Source: Cannabis sativa (lineage: Eukaryota > Streptophyta > Magnoliopsida > Rosales > Cannabaceae). Taken from it: 64,000 bases of DNA. The position numbers were made by a program, and so were the translations under genes. The notes below the pieces were generated by a model, which was not told the DNA's origin, searched no databases, and was given only the letters and a program-made list of their open reading frames with translations. Position 1 is the stretch's first letter. Every line of letters begins with the position of its first letter. The stretch is taken from positions 30,429,323-30,493,322 of the forward strand of contig NC_083602.1 of the NCBI RefSeq assembly GCF_029168945.1, in the 5' to 3' direction. Shown here piece after piece: positions 1 to 12,465 of the stretch.

Positions 1-2220
1 ATTTCATCCCCGAAATCTAACCTGAACAACTCTGGACATTGAGCTCTCGTATCGGACTCTAAGTCTCAGGTGGCTTCCTCCACCTTGTTGTTTCTCGAGA
101 GTACCTTGACCAAAGCTATGGTCTTGTTTTGAAGGACCTTATCCTTTCTGTCTAGGATCTGAACCGGCTATTCTTCGTATGATAAGTCTGGTTGCAGCTC
201 AAGATTTTCATAACTTAGTACATGAGCAGGGTCTGAAACATATTTTTGTAGCATAGAAACATGGAATACGTTGTGAACGACTGAAAGAGCTGGAGGCAAA
301 GCTAAACGATATGCCACTTATCTAACCTTCTCGAGAATCTCAAAAGGTCCTGTAAATCTAGGGCATAATTTGCCTCTTTTCCCGAAACGTTTGATCCCCT
401 TCATTGGAGACACGTGTAGGAACACATGATCTCCTACTTGAAACTCTACATTCTTGCGTTTCGGATCTGCATAACTCTTTTGCCTACTCTGAGAGGCAAG
501 CATTTTGGCTTTAATCTTCTCGATTGCTTCATTAGTCCATTGTACTGATTCTGGACCTAAGTATTTCTTCTACCCTGTCTCATCCCAGTGAATGGGAGAT
601 CTACACTTTCTGCCATATAACAATTCATAGGGAGCCATCCCTATTGTACTTTGATAACTGTTATTATACGAGAATTCTATCAATCGTAGATACTTACTCC
701 AGGAGCCCTCGAAATCCATAACACAAGCTTGTAACATATCTTCCAATATCTGAATTGCCCTTTCGGACTGTCCATCAGTTTGAGGATGGAAAGCTGTACT
801 GAATTTCAGTTTGGTACCCATAGCCCGCTGTAAACTCTACCAGAATTTAAAAGTAAACTTCGAATCTCTATCAGAAACTATAGACTTTGGTACACCATGT
901 AATCTTACTATTTCCTTGACGTACAAATCCGCATATTGATCCACTGTAAAGGTTGTTTTAAGTGGTAGAAAATGTGCAGACTTCGTGAATCGATCTACCA
1001 TAACCCAAATTGAATCAAATAAACCCGTGGTTCTAGGTAATCCAACCACAAAGTTCGTGGTGATTTCTTCTCACTTCCACTCGGGAAGTGTCAAAGGCTA
1101 CAACAAACCTGCTGATCTCTGGTGTTCAGCCTTGATCTGCTGACAGGTTAGGCATCGCGATACGAATTCTACCACATATTGTTTCATTCTGCTCCACCAG
1201 AAGTAGGGTTTAAGATCTTGATACATCCTGGTGGTGCCAGGATGCAAGGAGTATGGAGTGGTATGAGCCTCTTCAAGAATTTTATTTCTAAGTTCTGCAC
1301 CACTTTGAACACAAACCCTGGTCTCAAATAGCAGCATTCCACTGTCTGACACTGTAAAATCTCTGACTTGACCAGCAGAAACTTCCCCGATCTTCACTAA
1401 TTCTGGATCAGTTAACTGAGTAGCTTTAATTCGTTCTAACAGATCAGATTACAACATCAAGTTATGAAGTTTACCTACAACAAACTCGATGCTTGATCTG
1501 ACCATGTCCTCTGCTAACCGAGGTGAAATATGAATCATACTAGTTACCTGCCAGGGACCCTTCCTGCTCAGGGCATCAACCAATATATTGGCCTTCCCAA
1601 GATGGTAAAGGATCTCACAGTCGTAATCCTTAACCAACTCTAACCAACGCCTCTACCTCATATTCAAGTCTTTCTGGGTAAAGATGTATTTGAGGCTCTT
1701 ATGGTCGGTATAAATTTCACTTCTCTTTCTGTAGAGATAATGCTGCCAAATCTTTAAAGCAAACACTACCGCGGTAAGTTCTAAATCATGAGTCAGGTAT
1801 CGCTATTCATACTCTTTCAACTGACAAGAGGCATAGGCAATAACCTGATTGACCTGCATCAGTACACACCCCAGACCCTGTCTGGATGCATCACAATAAA
1901 CTACGAACTTTTCTTTATCAGAAGGTAGGGCTAACACTGGAGTTGTGATTAATCTCTCTTTCAGCTCCTGAAAACTTGCTTCACACTTATCTGTTCACAC
2001 AAAACGCTGATTCTTTTTTATTAAGCTCGGCTAAGGGTGTTGAAATTTTAGAAAACCCTTCTACGAACCAACGATAATAACCAACCAGACCCAAGAAACT
2101 TCTAACTTTTATAACTGTTTTTGGTGTCGGCCAATCCCTGATGGATTCTATCTTCCCCGGATCCACCTTGATCTTGTCTTGGGTAATAATGTGCCCAAGA
2201 AAGGACACCTGAGATAATTA
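1..2220 (-). pseudogene. Ty3/gypsy element A, 3' part of pol (RNase H, integrase, C-terminal region), decayed
   Basis: Reading leftwards on the minus strand, the pieces follow the gypsy pol order. The RT/RNase H junction (VRSFLGLVGYYRWFVEGFS) is at 1987-2208 and RNase H runs to about 1450. The integrase zinc-binding region with CLTCQQIKAEHQR is at 1098-1397. The integrase core pieces are at 837-1049 (MVDRFTKSAHFLPL, SIVSDRDSKF) and 570-821 ([20 protein letters not shown]). The integrase C-terminal region ([22 protein letters not shown]) is at 318-503. Stops and frameshifts separate the pieces, so no polyprotein can be made. The match to element B continues to base 1, so A's 3' LTR should lie just outside the window. 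The upstream half of A is at 8262-9745, with element B in between. By family knowledge this is a chromovirus resembling the Tekay/Del clade; the clade name is an inference. Confidence 0.9.
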
Positions 2221-2224
2221 GGCA

Positions 2225-4578
2225 TGCTACCCAAAATACTTATGAAAACCTAATCCCCTAATCGGGATTACTAATCAAAATAGCGCAGAATTTAAACTTT
2301 TATATTAAACAGAATGAAAATAAACTTGTAATATATTTAAACTTTCAAAGTAGTTGGGATCCCAAAAATATTTACAAACTTATTACAAGTCTTTTCTTTC
2401 TAGCCGACCTAAGCGGCAAAACAGAATTCAAAAGTTCAACACTGATAGACCCATAACCCGCTTGGTCTGAAGTGGCATGAACATGTACATTCTTCGCCCT
2501 GCTCCAAAAACTCATGGCTGATCGGCTAATGCCTTACCCTTTCCTGCACAGCAGAGCACCCGTGAGCCAAGCCCAGCAAGACAGTATAAATCATAATAAA
2601 TATAATATGCTCATTCACATATGTCTGTATAGCACAGACCTGATTATTATATCAACATGCCCATTTATGTCTACGTGGCGTAGACCTATGTGTTGCGCTC
2701 ACACATCTAATTAAATCTACGTGACGTAGACCCACGTGTTGCTCTCACACGTCTAAATACATTAAGGCCTTAGAAGTGGCTCATCTCGGTTATGAGTACC
2801 GAGTCCAACGTGATTATGCCTTAAGCGCATAATCCCTAAATCTTATTTCAATTAACATGGCATGGCATTTATACACATATATCACTAGGGTAATAACCCT
2901 AGGCTATTAGACCGTTCCTATTAGGGTAATAACCCTAATCCCAGTTACTAAACATTCATGCATATCATTCTCAATATAAGCGCCACTGCGCATACTCTAC
3001 GTGCTAATCACTGTCCTACCTGGTGTCAAGCAATAGAAGGAGATTCTGAATCTCCGGGTGCTCTCGATCAGGTGCCGGTAATCCTAGTCACACAAATCCG
3101 GGATAATTCACACTTAGGGTTAACCCCTGACTTTTAACTCAATAAAATTCAAGCATGGCATTTACAATTCAAATAATCATACAGAGCTCGGAACAAGCTT
3201 TCCAACGATATAAAGAACTCCCAAATCGGAGTTCGGAATCAAAAGTTACGAACTTTCGAAAATCAACTCAAAACTGCCCAAAAACACGAGGGCGGGCCGC
3301 GGCATGCCCAGACCATGCCGCGGCACCTGGGTCAAATTCCCAGGTCCACTCAATGGAGCGGGTCGCGGCATGCTCCAGAGCATGCCGCGGCATCTGGGTG
3401 CAGAACTAAGAAAACCAGCAGCCCCTCTTCGAATTTTCAGCTTCCAAACCAATCTTTTCACCCCAAATTCTCGACCAAACTTACAAATTAACATATAGGA
3501 TTACTAGCAAATTAATAGATGCTCACTAGCATATTTCATGCATCAAAATCCCATACTAAACCAAGAATTCAGATTGTAAATAATCACATAACTCATGCTT
3601 CAACTAAGCAAACATTAAGCTCATACTCAAGAACTTCAAAGCCCAGTTTCTCAATTAATTTCCAGCAATCAAACACAAGAAATAACCAGAATTAAACACA
3701 AGAGAATTGCCCTAAAATTCCATCTAGAGCCCAACCAAGCACAACCTTAAAGATCTAAGCATAACATGCTCAAACCAATCAAAGAAACCTCTATCATGAA
3801 ACCTATCATCATCATCAAGAACATGCAAATTCAGAATCCAAACATGCTTTTTCAACAATTAATACCAGCAACATAAAAGGAATTAGAGTTATGAAAACTA
3901 CCTCAAGAATCACTTTAAGGGCTAGCACAACATTCACCAACACTTTCACTTCAATTTCAAGCTAAACTCAAGTAATTCACCAAAGAAATTTTGAAAATTC
4001 AAAGAGCTAGAGAGAGAGAGAGAGAGGGGACGGGTGCAGAAGAGGAATAACCCAGAATTTACTTTGATTTTTTTTAATAAAATCCATTTTTCCAAATGTA
4101 TAGAAAGAGGTTAAATGACCAAAATGCCCTTACGGCCAATTAACAAGCATACTCATTTTCAAGGGCAATATTGCCATTTCACACTCAAATATTGCCAAAT
4201 AAATTTCATATTATCCCATGTCAAATAAAAATGCCAAATAACCAATCAAATTTACATTTCGGGCCCGAACCCGGTTCGACCCGAAATTCCCGGTTGTGAC
4301 TATGTCGTGCTAACCTGTCAGAACACACTTGAAAAGACAACACATGCATACTATATAATAATATAGTTCTATTAAGCACATAATTAAATTAGTTCCATTA
4401 ATTTAACCCTCTCGGGTCATAATTACCAAAATGCCTCTGGCTCACCAACGGGGTCTTTAACATATTAAAATTCATAAAATTTCACATATATTGAACTATA
4501 TAATAATATAATTCCTCAATTATTCATAATTATCTAATTAGGGTTTTGGTAATCCTTTTCTTAATTCCGGGTATTACA
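2225..4578 (-). repeat. 3' LTR of gypsy element B
   Basis: In element sense the LTR starts TGTAATACCCGG at 4578 and ends GGTAGCA at 2225, about 2.35 kb, directly after a purine tract. Bases 3720-4578 recur as the partial 5' LTR at 7396-8261. It contains a (GA)n run at about 4009-4027 and a GC-rich patch with two inverted repeats at 3297-3390. Short open frames inside it (for example 3155-3498) look like chance frames. The left boundary is set by loss of homology to A and a TG dinucleotide, so it may be off by a few bases. Confidence 0.8.
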
Positions 4579-4592
4579 ATTACCCCCTCCTT
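4579..4592 (-). other. Polypurine tract of element B
   Basis: On the minus strand AAGGAGGGGGTAAT lies immediately before the LTR start TGTAATACCC. Position and composition fit the plus-strand primer site of an LTR retrotransposon. Confidence 0.75.
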
Positions 4593-4599
4593 ATAGAAA

Positions 4600-7399
4600 T
4601 TTCGTCCCGAAATTTACCTGAACAACTCCGGATATTTCTGCTGCATATCCGTCTCGAGCTCCCAGGTTGCCTCTTCTACTTTACTGTTCCTCCACAGTAC
4701 TTTCACCAGTGCCACAGTCTTGCTTCTCAAGACTTTCTCTCTTCTATCAAGTATCTGCACTGGTTGTTCCTCGTATGATAAGTCGGGCTGCAGTTCCAAT
4801 GCTTCATAACTCAGAACATGGGACGAGTCTGAGACATACTTCTGAAGAATTGAAACATGAAACACATTATGTACAGCTGCCAGCGCTGGGGGCATAGCCA
4901 ACCTGTACGCTACTTGCCCTATCCTTTCTAGGATTTCAAAAGGTCCAATGAACCTCGGGCTAAGTTTTCCTTTCTTCCCAAAGCGTTTTATACCTTTCAT
5001 CGGAGATATTCGGAGAAATACCATGTCCCCGACTTAAAAATCAATATCTCGACGCTTTGGATCAGCGTAACTCTTCTGCCTACTCTGAGCCGCAAGCATC
5101 CCCGCTCTAATCTTGTCAACTACCTCACTTGTTTTCTGAACAGCTTCGGGACCCAAGAACTTTCTTTCACCCTTTCATCCCAGTGAATGGGCGATCTACA
5201 TTTCCTTCCATACAAAAGTTCATAAGGAGCCATCCCGATTGTTGCCTGATAGCTGTTATTATAAGAAAACTCGATCAGGGGAAGGTACTTTACCCATGAT
5301 CCTTCAAAGTCAAGCACACATGCCCGTAGCATGTCCTCTAAAATCTAAATGGTCCTCTCGGATTGTCCATCCGTCTGAGGATGAAAAGCTGTGCTGAACT
5401 TTAACTGAGTTCCCATAGCCCGATGCAGACTTTCCCAGAATCTTGATGTAAACTTCGGATCTCTATCTGACACAATGGACTTTGGGACACCATGCATACG
5501 AACAATTTCTCTAACATATAACTCAGCATACTGATCAATGGAGAAATTCGTCCGAACAGGTAAAAAGTGAGTAGACTTTGTAAACCTGTCCACTATGATC
5601 CACACAGAGTCAAATTGTCCCGTGGTTCTAGGCATACCTACAACGAAGTCCATAGCTATATCTTCCCATTTCCACTCAGGTAAATTCAGTGGTTGCAGCA
5701 ACCCTGCAGGTCGTTGGTGCTCAACTTTCACTTGCTGACATGTAAGGCACTTTGCAACATACTCAGCGATGTCATTCTTCATGCCTAGCCACCAAAACAT
5801 GGCTTTCAGGTCTTGGTACATCTTTGTCGACCCTAGATGAACTGAATAAGGAGTCGTGTGAGACTCATCCATGATCTCTTTCTTGATGTTCACATCCATA
5901 GGCACACAAACTCGATTTTCAAATCTCAACATTCCCATTTCATCCACTGAAAAATCACTAGCATTCCCAGCCGAAACCCTAGCTCGGGTTTTTATCAATT
6001 CCGAATCCTGCTTTTGTGCTTCTTTAATTCTCTCAAGAAGAGTGGATTGCAGGGTAATATTAGCCAATTGCCCCACAACCAACTCAATCTGAGCTCGAGT
6101 CATTTCATTTGCCAGCTGTTGGGAGATATGCTTCATAGAATTAACCTGACTCTGACCTTTTCTACTCAGGGCATCAGCAACCACGTTGGCTTTACCAGGG
6201 TGATAAAGGATCTCACAATCATAATCCTTCACCAATTCTAGCCAACGCCTCTGTCTCATATTCAAGTCTTTCTGAGTGAAGAAATATTTTAGACTTTTAT
6301 GATCAGTGTATATCTCACATTTCTCGCCATTAAGGTAATGCCGCCAAATCTTTAGCGCAAATACCACTGCTGCAAGTTCTAAATCGTGAGTAGGGTACCT
6401 CTGCTCGTACTCTTTTAACTGCCAAGAAGCATAAGCTATTACCCTCCCAGCCTGCATAAGCACACAGCCGAGACCCTGTCTCGAGGCATCACAATATACC
6501 ACAAACTTTTCCTTATCTGAAGGAAGAGTTAGTACAGGAGCGGTAATCAAGCGTTACTTTAACTCCAGGAAACTTTTCTCACACCGATCAGTCCAAACAA
6601 ACTTCTGATTCTTCCGGGTCAGTTCTGTTAGGGGTACATCAATCTTTGAAAAACCCTCAACGAACCGACAATAATAACCAGCCAAACCCAGAAAACTTCT
6701 AACCTCTGTAGCCGATTTCGGTGCTGGCCAATCCCGTACAGCTTCGATTTTGGCCGGATCCACCATGATCCCATCTTTATCCACTATGTACCCCAAAAAT
6801 GAGACACGAGATAACTAGATTTCACACTTTTTGAACTTGGCATAAACCTTGTGATCCCGTAACCTTTGTAAAACCACTCTGAGATGCAACTCATGTTCTC
6901 CCTCTGTCTCAGAGTACACCAAAATGTCATCAATAAATACAATCACGAACCTATCCAGATAATCTTTAAACACTCGATTCATCAAATCCATGAATGCCGC
7001 TGGGGCATTAGTGAGTCCAAAAGACATCACAAGAAATTCATAGTGTCCATACCGAGTACAGAATGTAGTTTTCGGGATATCTTCCTCTCGAATTCTCAGC
7101 TAATGATAGCCTGAGCGACGATCGATCTTAGAAAAGACCGTCTTCCCCTTCAGTTGATCAAACAAATCATCTATCCGAGGTAAAGGATACTTGTTCTTAA
7201 TGGTAAGCTTGTTCAACTCTCGGTAGTCAATACACATTCGCAGGGTTCCGTCTTTCTTCTTCACAAATAGAACCGGAGCAGCCCAAGGTGAGTAGCTCGG
7301 TCTAATGAATCCCAGATTCAGTAACTCTTGCAATTGTATCTTCAATTCCTTCAACTCAGCTGGAGCCATTCGGTACGGTGCCTTAGATACTGGATCCAT
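4600..7399 (-). pseudogene. Element B pol: RT, RNase H, integrase, chromodomain-like C-terminus, with several stops
   Basis: RT begins at 7399 ([35 protein letters not shown]) and continues at 6815-7030 with [18 protein letters not shown] and the catalytic FIDDILVYS. The RT/RNase H connection is at 6554-6796. A 401-codon open stretch at 5345-6550 carries RNase H ([25 protein letters not shown]), the integrase zinc-binding region and the integrase core ([29 protein letters not shown]). The core ends in 5120-5332, and 4614-5024 carries the C-terminal region with a chromodomain-like tail ([16 protein letters not shown]). In-frame stops interrupt it near 5347 and 7103 (both look like CAG to TAG), near 6553, and near 6814 (TGG to TAG). 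Gag and protease are absent. It is a dead copy, better preserved than element A. Confidence 0.93.
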
Positions 7400-8261
7400 C
7401 TAGAGCCCAACCAAGCACAACCTTAAAGATCTAAGCATAACATGCTCAAACCAATCAAAGAAACCTCTATCATGAAACCTATCATCACCACCATCAAGAA
7501 CATGCAAATTCAAAATCCCAACATGCTTTTTCAACAATTAATACCAGCAACATAAAAGGAATTAGAGTTATGAAAACTACCTCAAGAATCACTTTAAGGG
7601 CTAGCACAACAATCACCAACACTTTCACTTCAATTTCAAGCTAAACCCAAGCAATTCACCAAAGAAATTTTGAAAATTCAAAGAGCTAGAGAGAGAGAGA
7701 GAGAGAGGTCGGGTGAAAAAGAGGAATAACCCAGAATTTACTTTGATTTTTTTTTTTAATAAAATCCATTTTTCCAAATGTAATAGAAAGAGGTCAAATG
7801 ACCAAAATGCCCTTAGGGCCAATTAACAAGCATACTCATTTTTAAGGGAAATATTGCCATTTTACACTCAAATATTGCCAAATAAATTTCAGATTATCCC
7901 ATGTCAAATAAAAATGCCAAATAACCAATCAAAATTACATTTCGGGCCCGAACTCGATTCGGCTCGAAATTCCCGGTTGTGACTATACCGTGCTAACCTG
8001 TCAGAACACACCTGAAAAGACAACACAGGCATACTATATAATAATATAGTTCTGTTAAGCACATAATTAAATTAGTTTCATCAATTTAACCCTCTCGGGT
8101 CATAATTACCAAAATGCCCCTGGCTCCCCAACGGGGTCTTTAACATATTAAAATTCATAAAATTTCACATATATTGAACTATATAATAATATAATTCCTC
8201 AATTATTCATAATTATCTAATTAGGGTTTTGCTAATCCTTTTCTTAATTCCGGGTATTACA
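7396..8261 (-). repeat. Partial 5' LTR of element B
   Basis: This is near-identical to 3720-4578, including the (GA)n run at about 7687-7707 and the terminal TGTAATACCCGG (minus strand). It breaks off at ccatctagagccc, where the RT coding sequence starts directly. Only the first 37% of the LTR (element sense) remains. Confidence 0.88.
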
Positions 8262-9745
8262 TTGCAGGAGCATTGGTTAGTCCAAAGGACATAACCAGAA
8301 ATTCATAATGCCCATACCTAGTGCGGAAAGCTGTCTTTGGAATGTCCTCCTCGCGGATTCTCAACTGATGATAGTCCGATCGGAGATTAATCTTTGAAAA
8401 GACCGTCTTCCCCAGAAGTTAATCGAAGAGATCGTCGAGCCTAGGTAAAGGATACTTATTCTTGATTGTCAGTTTATTCAATTCCCGGTAGTCAATGCAC
8501 ATCCGCAAAGACCCATCTCTCTTCTTGACAAACAGTACAGGAGCTCCCCAGGGTGACACACTAGGCCATGAAAACCCTATATCAAGCAGCCCCTGAAGTT
8601 GAATTTTTAGTTCTTTAAGTTCTGCTGGAGCCATTCTATAAGGGGCCTTAGAAACCAGTTCTGTTCCAGGAGCCAAATCAATAACAAAATCAATTTCCCT
8701 TTGCGGTGGTAAACCCGGAAGTTCATCAGGAAAAACATCTAAGAATTCCCAATCCAACTTGATGTCCTCTGGCTGAACAGACTCAGACCAAGTGGCATCC
8801 ATTACCACGGCCAGAAACCCTAGGCATCCATCTTGTAAAAATTCCCTGGCTATTAGTACTAAAATTACAGGAATTTGAGATCCCTAAACCGATCCAACGA
8901 AAACGGTTCTTCGCCTTCTGTTTGGAAGATTACCATCTTCCGCTTAGAATCAATATTGGCTGAGTACTTGGATAAGAAATCCCAGTATAATATCAAAATC
9001 TGCTAAACCCATTTCTATTAAGTCAGCACTCAACTCCCTATCCTCAATTATGATCGGCATGGACCTAATCCACCTTTTGGAGATGACTAACTCTCCGCCA
9101 GGTAGTAGGGTTCCAAACCCTATATCAGAACTATCATGCGGTCTACCCAATTTACTAAAGATTCTGGCTGCCACATAGGAATGAGTGGCCCCAGAGTCAA
9201 ATAACACAGAGAAGTAAGAGTTGTTGACCGAGAGCTGATGAGGGGCTAGCCTCTACATCAGCCTGAGTTATCGCAAACACCCTTGCTGGAGCGGGTTTCG
9301 CTGCAGTCCTTTGTTCTTCAGTCTTGAGTTGGGGACAATCGCTCTTATAATGTCCTGGTATACCACATTGCAAACATCCCTGCCCTCTACACTCTCCCAC
9401 GTGATGCTTTTTATAGATGGGGTATTCTGGGTAAGTGTATCAAGTTTCGGAGCTACCCTGACGATTGCCTCGGCCTTGGTTCCCTCGAAACCTCTTGTTC
9501 TGACCTGAACCACTGGACGCGGTAGGTGCCTTTCTTTTTTGGTCAGTGGTCGAACAACTACCTCCCCTACTAAAGCCTGATGTAGGAAGGGTAGGAGCCC
9601 CACCAACAACCTAAGTCCCTCGAGACTCTAAGGTGCACTCTACTGCGCCCTCAGCTCGTAGTGCCTTACCCACCATATCAGCATAGGTGGTGTTGTCATC
9701 GGTAGTGATCATTAGGTCATGTCTTATCTTTACATTCAACCCAAC
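8262..9745 (-). pseudogene. Gypsy element A, 5' part: gag end, zinc knuckle, protease, RT start
   Basis: From right to left on the minus strand: the end of gag at about 9605-9745 (VGLNVKIRHDLMITTDDN; TTYADMVGKALRAEGAVE), the gag zinc knuckle CLQCGIPGHYKSDC at about 9327-9400 (a CX2CX4HX4C pattern), the aspartic protease at 8950-9207 (MLFDSGATHSYVAARIFS, with the DSG active-site motif), and the RT amino-terminal part at 8419-8808 ([29 protein letters not shown]). It runs to the junction with element B at 8262, inside the RT motif FGLTNAPA. The frame is broken several times. It is the upstream half of the element whose downstream half is at 1-2220. The RT segment carrying the FIDDILVYS catalytic motif is missing from both halves. 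Confidence 0.9.
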
Positions 9746-10917
9746 CCGTATTAACAAAGTATACCTCTATATAAGAATAATTACATCTTTATAAAATATA
9801 TACATATATTTTGTAAATTTATTTACATAAAATTAATAATTTTATTCCAAATTGTAATATATGTATTAACATTATATTTACTTTAAAACAATTCTATTAT
9901 AATATAGTATTAATAATTATTTATTGTTATTATTGTTACATTGATATTTTTTGGTATTTTAATTTTTTTTTTCTAGTGTAACTCTATTTAGTTATAACCT
10001 CTCAATTAGAATATAATTTGCTTAGTCTCAAGTGTATTCTTGAATAGAGGTTCTACTGTATTATAAATGATGAGAGCATAATATATACATATGAAATTAA
10101 TAACAAACCTATAAGAATAAGAATATATACATACACATACAATATATAGATGTTAAATAAAAATAAAAAGAAAAAAAAAGGTTTTTAAAATTATTTTAAT
10201 CAGATTAGTATATATATATAAATATATTTAGTGTATCGTGATCTTAAAACAATATTCAAGAACTTTAACAAGATATTTATCTTGGGGCTTGGGCAGAGAC
10301 TTGTGCTGATAACGTGATAAAATAATATAAAATATATAAGAACAAAAGAAGAAGAAGATGAAGAGATAAAGAGAAACTGAATTAGAATTTATCAGTTGTT
10401 TATTCTAATGGGGTGAATCCCTATTTATTTATTAATTTAGTGATTTGGACATCCATAAATAATATTTAATATCACCATTAAATTTATTAATGTATAATTT
10501 ATTAATATTTTTCTTTCTGTTACAATGAGTAATTATATTTTTTAATAATAATAATAATAATGGTAATAATTATAAAAATTGAAAAGATACTTTCTACTAA
10601 TAATAACAATGTTGATAGTTAAAAAAAATGAAGAGACACCATCATTTAATTATAATTAAAATTATAATTTAATTAATTATTGTTATTAATAAATATAAAT
10701 ATTCCTTTTTTTAAAATAATAATGATAGTTTAGAAAATGAAAGGACACTATGAATTAATTATAATTATTGATTAATAATTATTATTGTTATAAGTAAATA
10801 TTATATATATATATTTTAAAACACTAAAAATTAGAGAAAATAAAATTTAAGAAGGAGAAGATGCGACATTACTCTCTTAAGTTTTTCCTTTATATATAGA
10901 TATAGATAGATAGATAG
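9746..10917. other. AT-rich intergenic DNA, no gene seen
   Basis: No coding pattern or RNA gene is visible. The stretch is very AT-rich with short runs of ATA/TAA repeats. It ends in a TAGA microsatellite at about 10898-10917, where copia LTR homology begins. Confidence 0.6.
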
Positions 10918-11731
10918 TCAAAGATCCTTTGTAGATGATCTACATCGAGTATGGATAAATTTACCGTTCTACCCTTTAATGTATTTTATCCTTAAAACAC
11001 TTAGCTACCTATAAATGATATTTCAGTAAATTAATGTAAGTACTAAAATGAGATCTCAATCATTTATCTCTATTAAACTAAGCTCGAAGGAAATTACCGT
11101 TTCGCTTCTAAATATTTATAGAAGCTATAGATTCCATATCTATGATTAGCACTCTCACTCAATTGAACTACCATGTTTCCAAGATGTAAGTATTGGGTTG
11201 GTCGATCTTTAATGAACAACTCAAAGAACATAAATAACACAATTGAGATCGAATCTAACCATATTAAGATTAAGATCTGTTGACCAAAGATCAACTAGGT
11301 GATATTGACTTAGATAGATATAACGATAAGTTTATGATATCTTATCCAATGTCAATATCGGTCCGATCCGATGTATACTCTATATATCTGATACTAGCAT
11401 ACTTTGCCAATGCCCTGAAAAGGACATAACACTTATCCAAGGTGTAAGCAAACTTTATTGCTAATTATCATGTCAGTGTAAATCTAGTGTACTCACAAAT
11501 CATGGGATATAAACTTTTGAAACATATAATCATGATTATATTCTACTTTATTGACAACACTATAATCATGAATAACTATATGTTCTAGATTTAATAGAAT
11601 TTATATATTAAACATATAATCGTGAAAGCAATCATGTGAGCCATGCAACATAAATTGATTTCTGATCTTTTATTAATTAGTAAATCTGGTTATATTAAAA
11701 TAAATTTTATTTAGGGAATAAAATCCCAACA
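10918..11731 (-). repeat. Truncated, diverged copia LTR of the C/E family
   Basis: The reverse complement matches the first roughly 0.8 kb of the element C LTR (12466-13300), and the same strand matches 25370-26166 and 30840-31651. The outer end (gggaataaaatcccaaca, ending 11731) corresponds to the LTR terminus TGTTGGG. It is visibly more diverged than the other copies and lacks the rest of the LTR, so it is probably an older relic. Confidence 0.8.
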
Positions 11732-11868
11732 TATATAACATAATGAATGTGTATTTTTTTGGGTAGATAAGGTATGGGTGTAATTATTTGGTGGGTTGGA
11801 GCGTGTTGAATGAATGTTTTTGTTTAAGTTATTTTATTTAACTGGTTTTTGTGTGTGAGTTTTTATCT

Positions 11869-12465
11869 TAGTTGCTTTATGAAATTCATCGTTTTGATTC
11901 CTAAGAAATTCAATGCAACTACTCTAAAAGATTTTAGGCCAATCAGTCTTTGTTCGACAATTTACAAAATAGTGGCTAAGATGCTTTCTAATAGACTTAA
12001 GCTTGTCCTTGGAAGTCTTATCTCCCCTTCTCATAGTACTTTCCTGTCTGAGCGTGTCATATTTGATAATATCTATATTGCTCAAGAGATTGTTCATGCC
12101 ATAAATCATAGAAAGCAAGGAAAGCTAGGTTGGGTAGGTCTTAAGCTTGACATTGAGAAAGCTTTCGACCGTGTAGAATGGGACTTTCTTACGGCCATTC
12201 ATCATCGATTAAAATTTCCCACTAAGTTTATCAACTTAATCCGTCAGTGTATTTCCTTTGTTACTGTTCGTTTCAGAATTAATGGTCAAATATTTGATCA
12301 AATTTTTCCTTCTCGTGGCATTAGACAGGGGGATCCTTTATCACCCTATCTTTTTCTGTTGTGCTCTGAAGGCCTTACTGCAGCCCTCCGCATCCAAGAG
12401 CTAAGAGGCTCTTTCAGAGGCATTTCTATTGCTCGCACGACCCCTGCAATTTCCCATCAACTTTT
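11869..12465 (+). pseudogene. LINE piece 1: N-terminal reverse transcriptase
   Basis: The frame reads FMKFIVLIPKKFNATTLKDF, then RPISLCSTIYKIVAKMLSNR, the catalytic-region LKLDIEKAFDRVEWDFL, and the GIRQGDPLSPYLFLL motif. These are diagnostic for plant L1-type RT. The frame is open from about 11849 until element C inserts after the codons for HQLF. There is no endonuclease domain upstream. Confidence 0.93.

Larger units (their letters stand above)
2225..8261 (-). mobile_element. Ty3/gypsy element B, internally deleted, inserted in element A
   Basis: In element sense (minus strand) the order is a partial 5' LTR (8261 to 7396), pol from the start of RT to the chromodomain-like end (7399 to about 4600), a polypurine tract, then a full 3' LTR (4578 to 2225). 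Gag, protease, PBS and the downstream part of the 5' LTR are missing, apparently through one deletion joining LTR sequence to RT near 7396. The flanks belong to element A. The 5-bp flanks (aggca on the left, ttgca on the right) do not match as a target-site duplication, and A lacks about 180 bp at the site, so insertion was followed or accompanied by a deletion. Confidence 0.85.

Noticed and set aside
3155..3498. Overlapping open frames on both strands near the GC-rich patch
   Set aside because: They sit inside the element B LTR and reflect local GC content; no motif is recognisable.
11924..12118. Minus-strand frame over LINE piece 1
   Set aside because: Shadow of the LINE RT frame on the plus strand.
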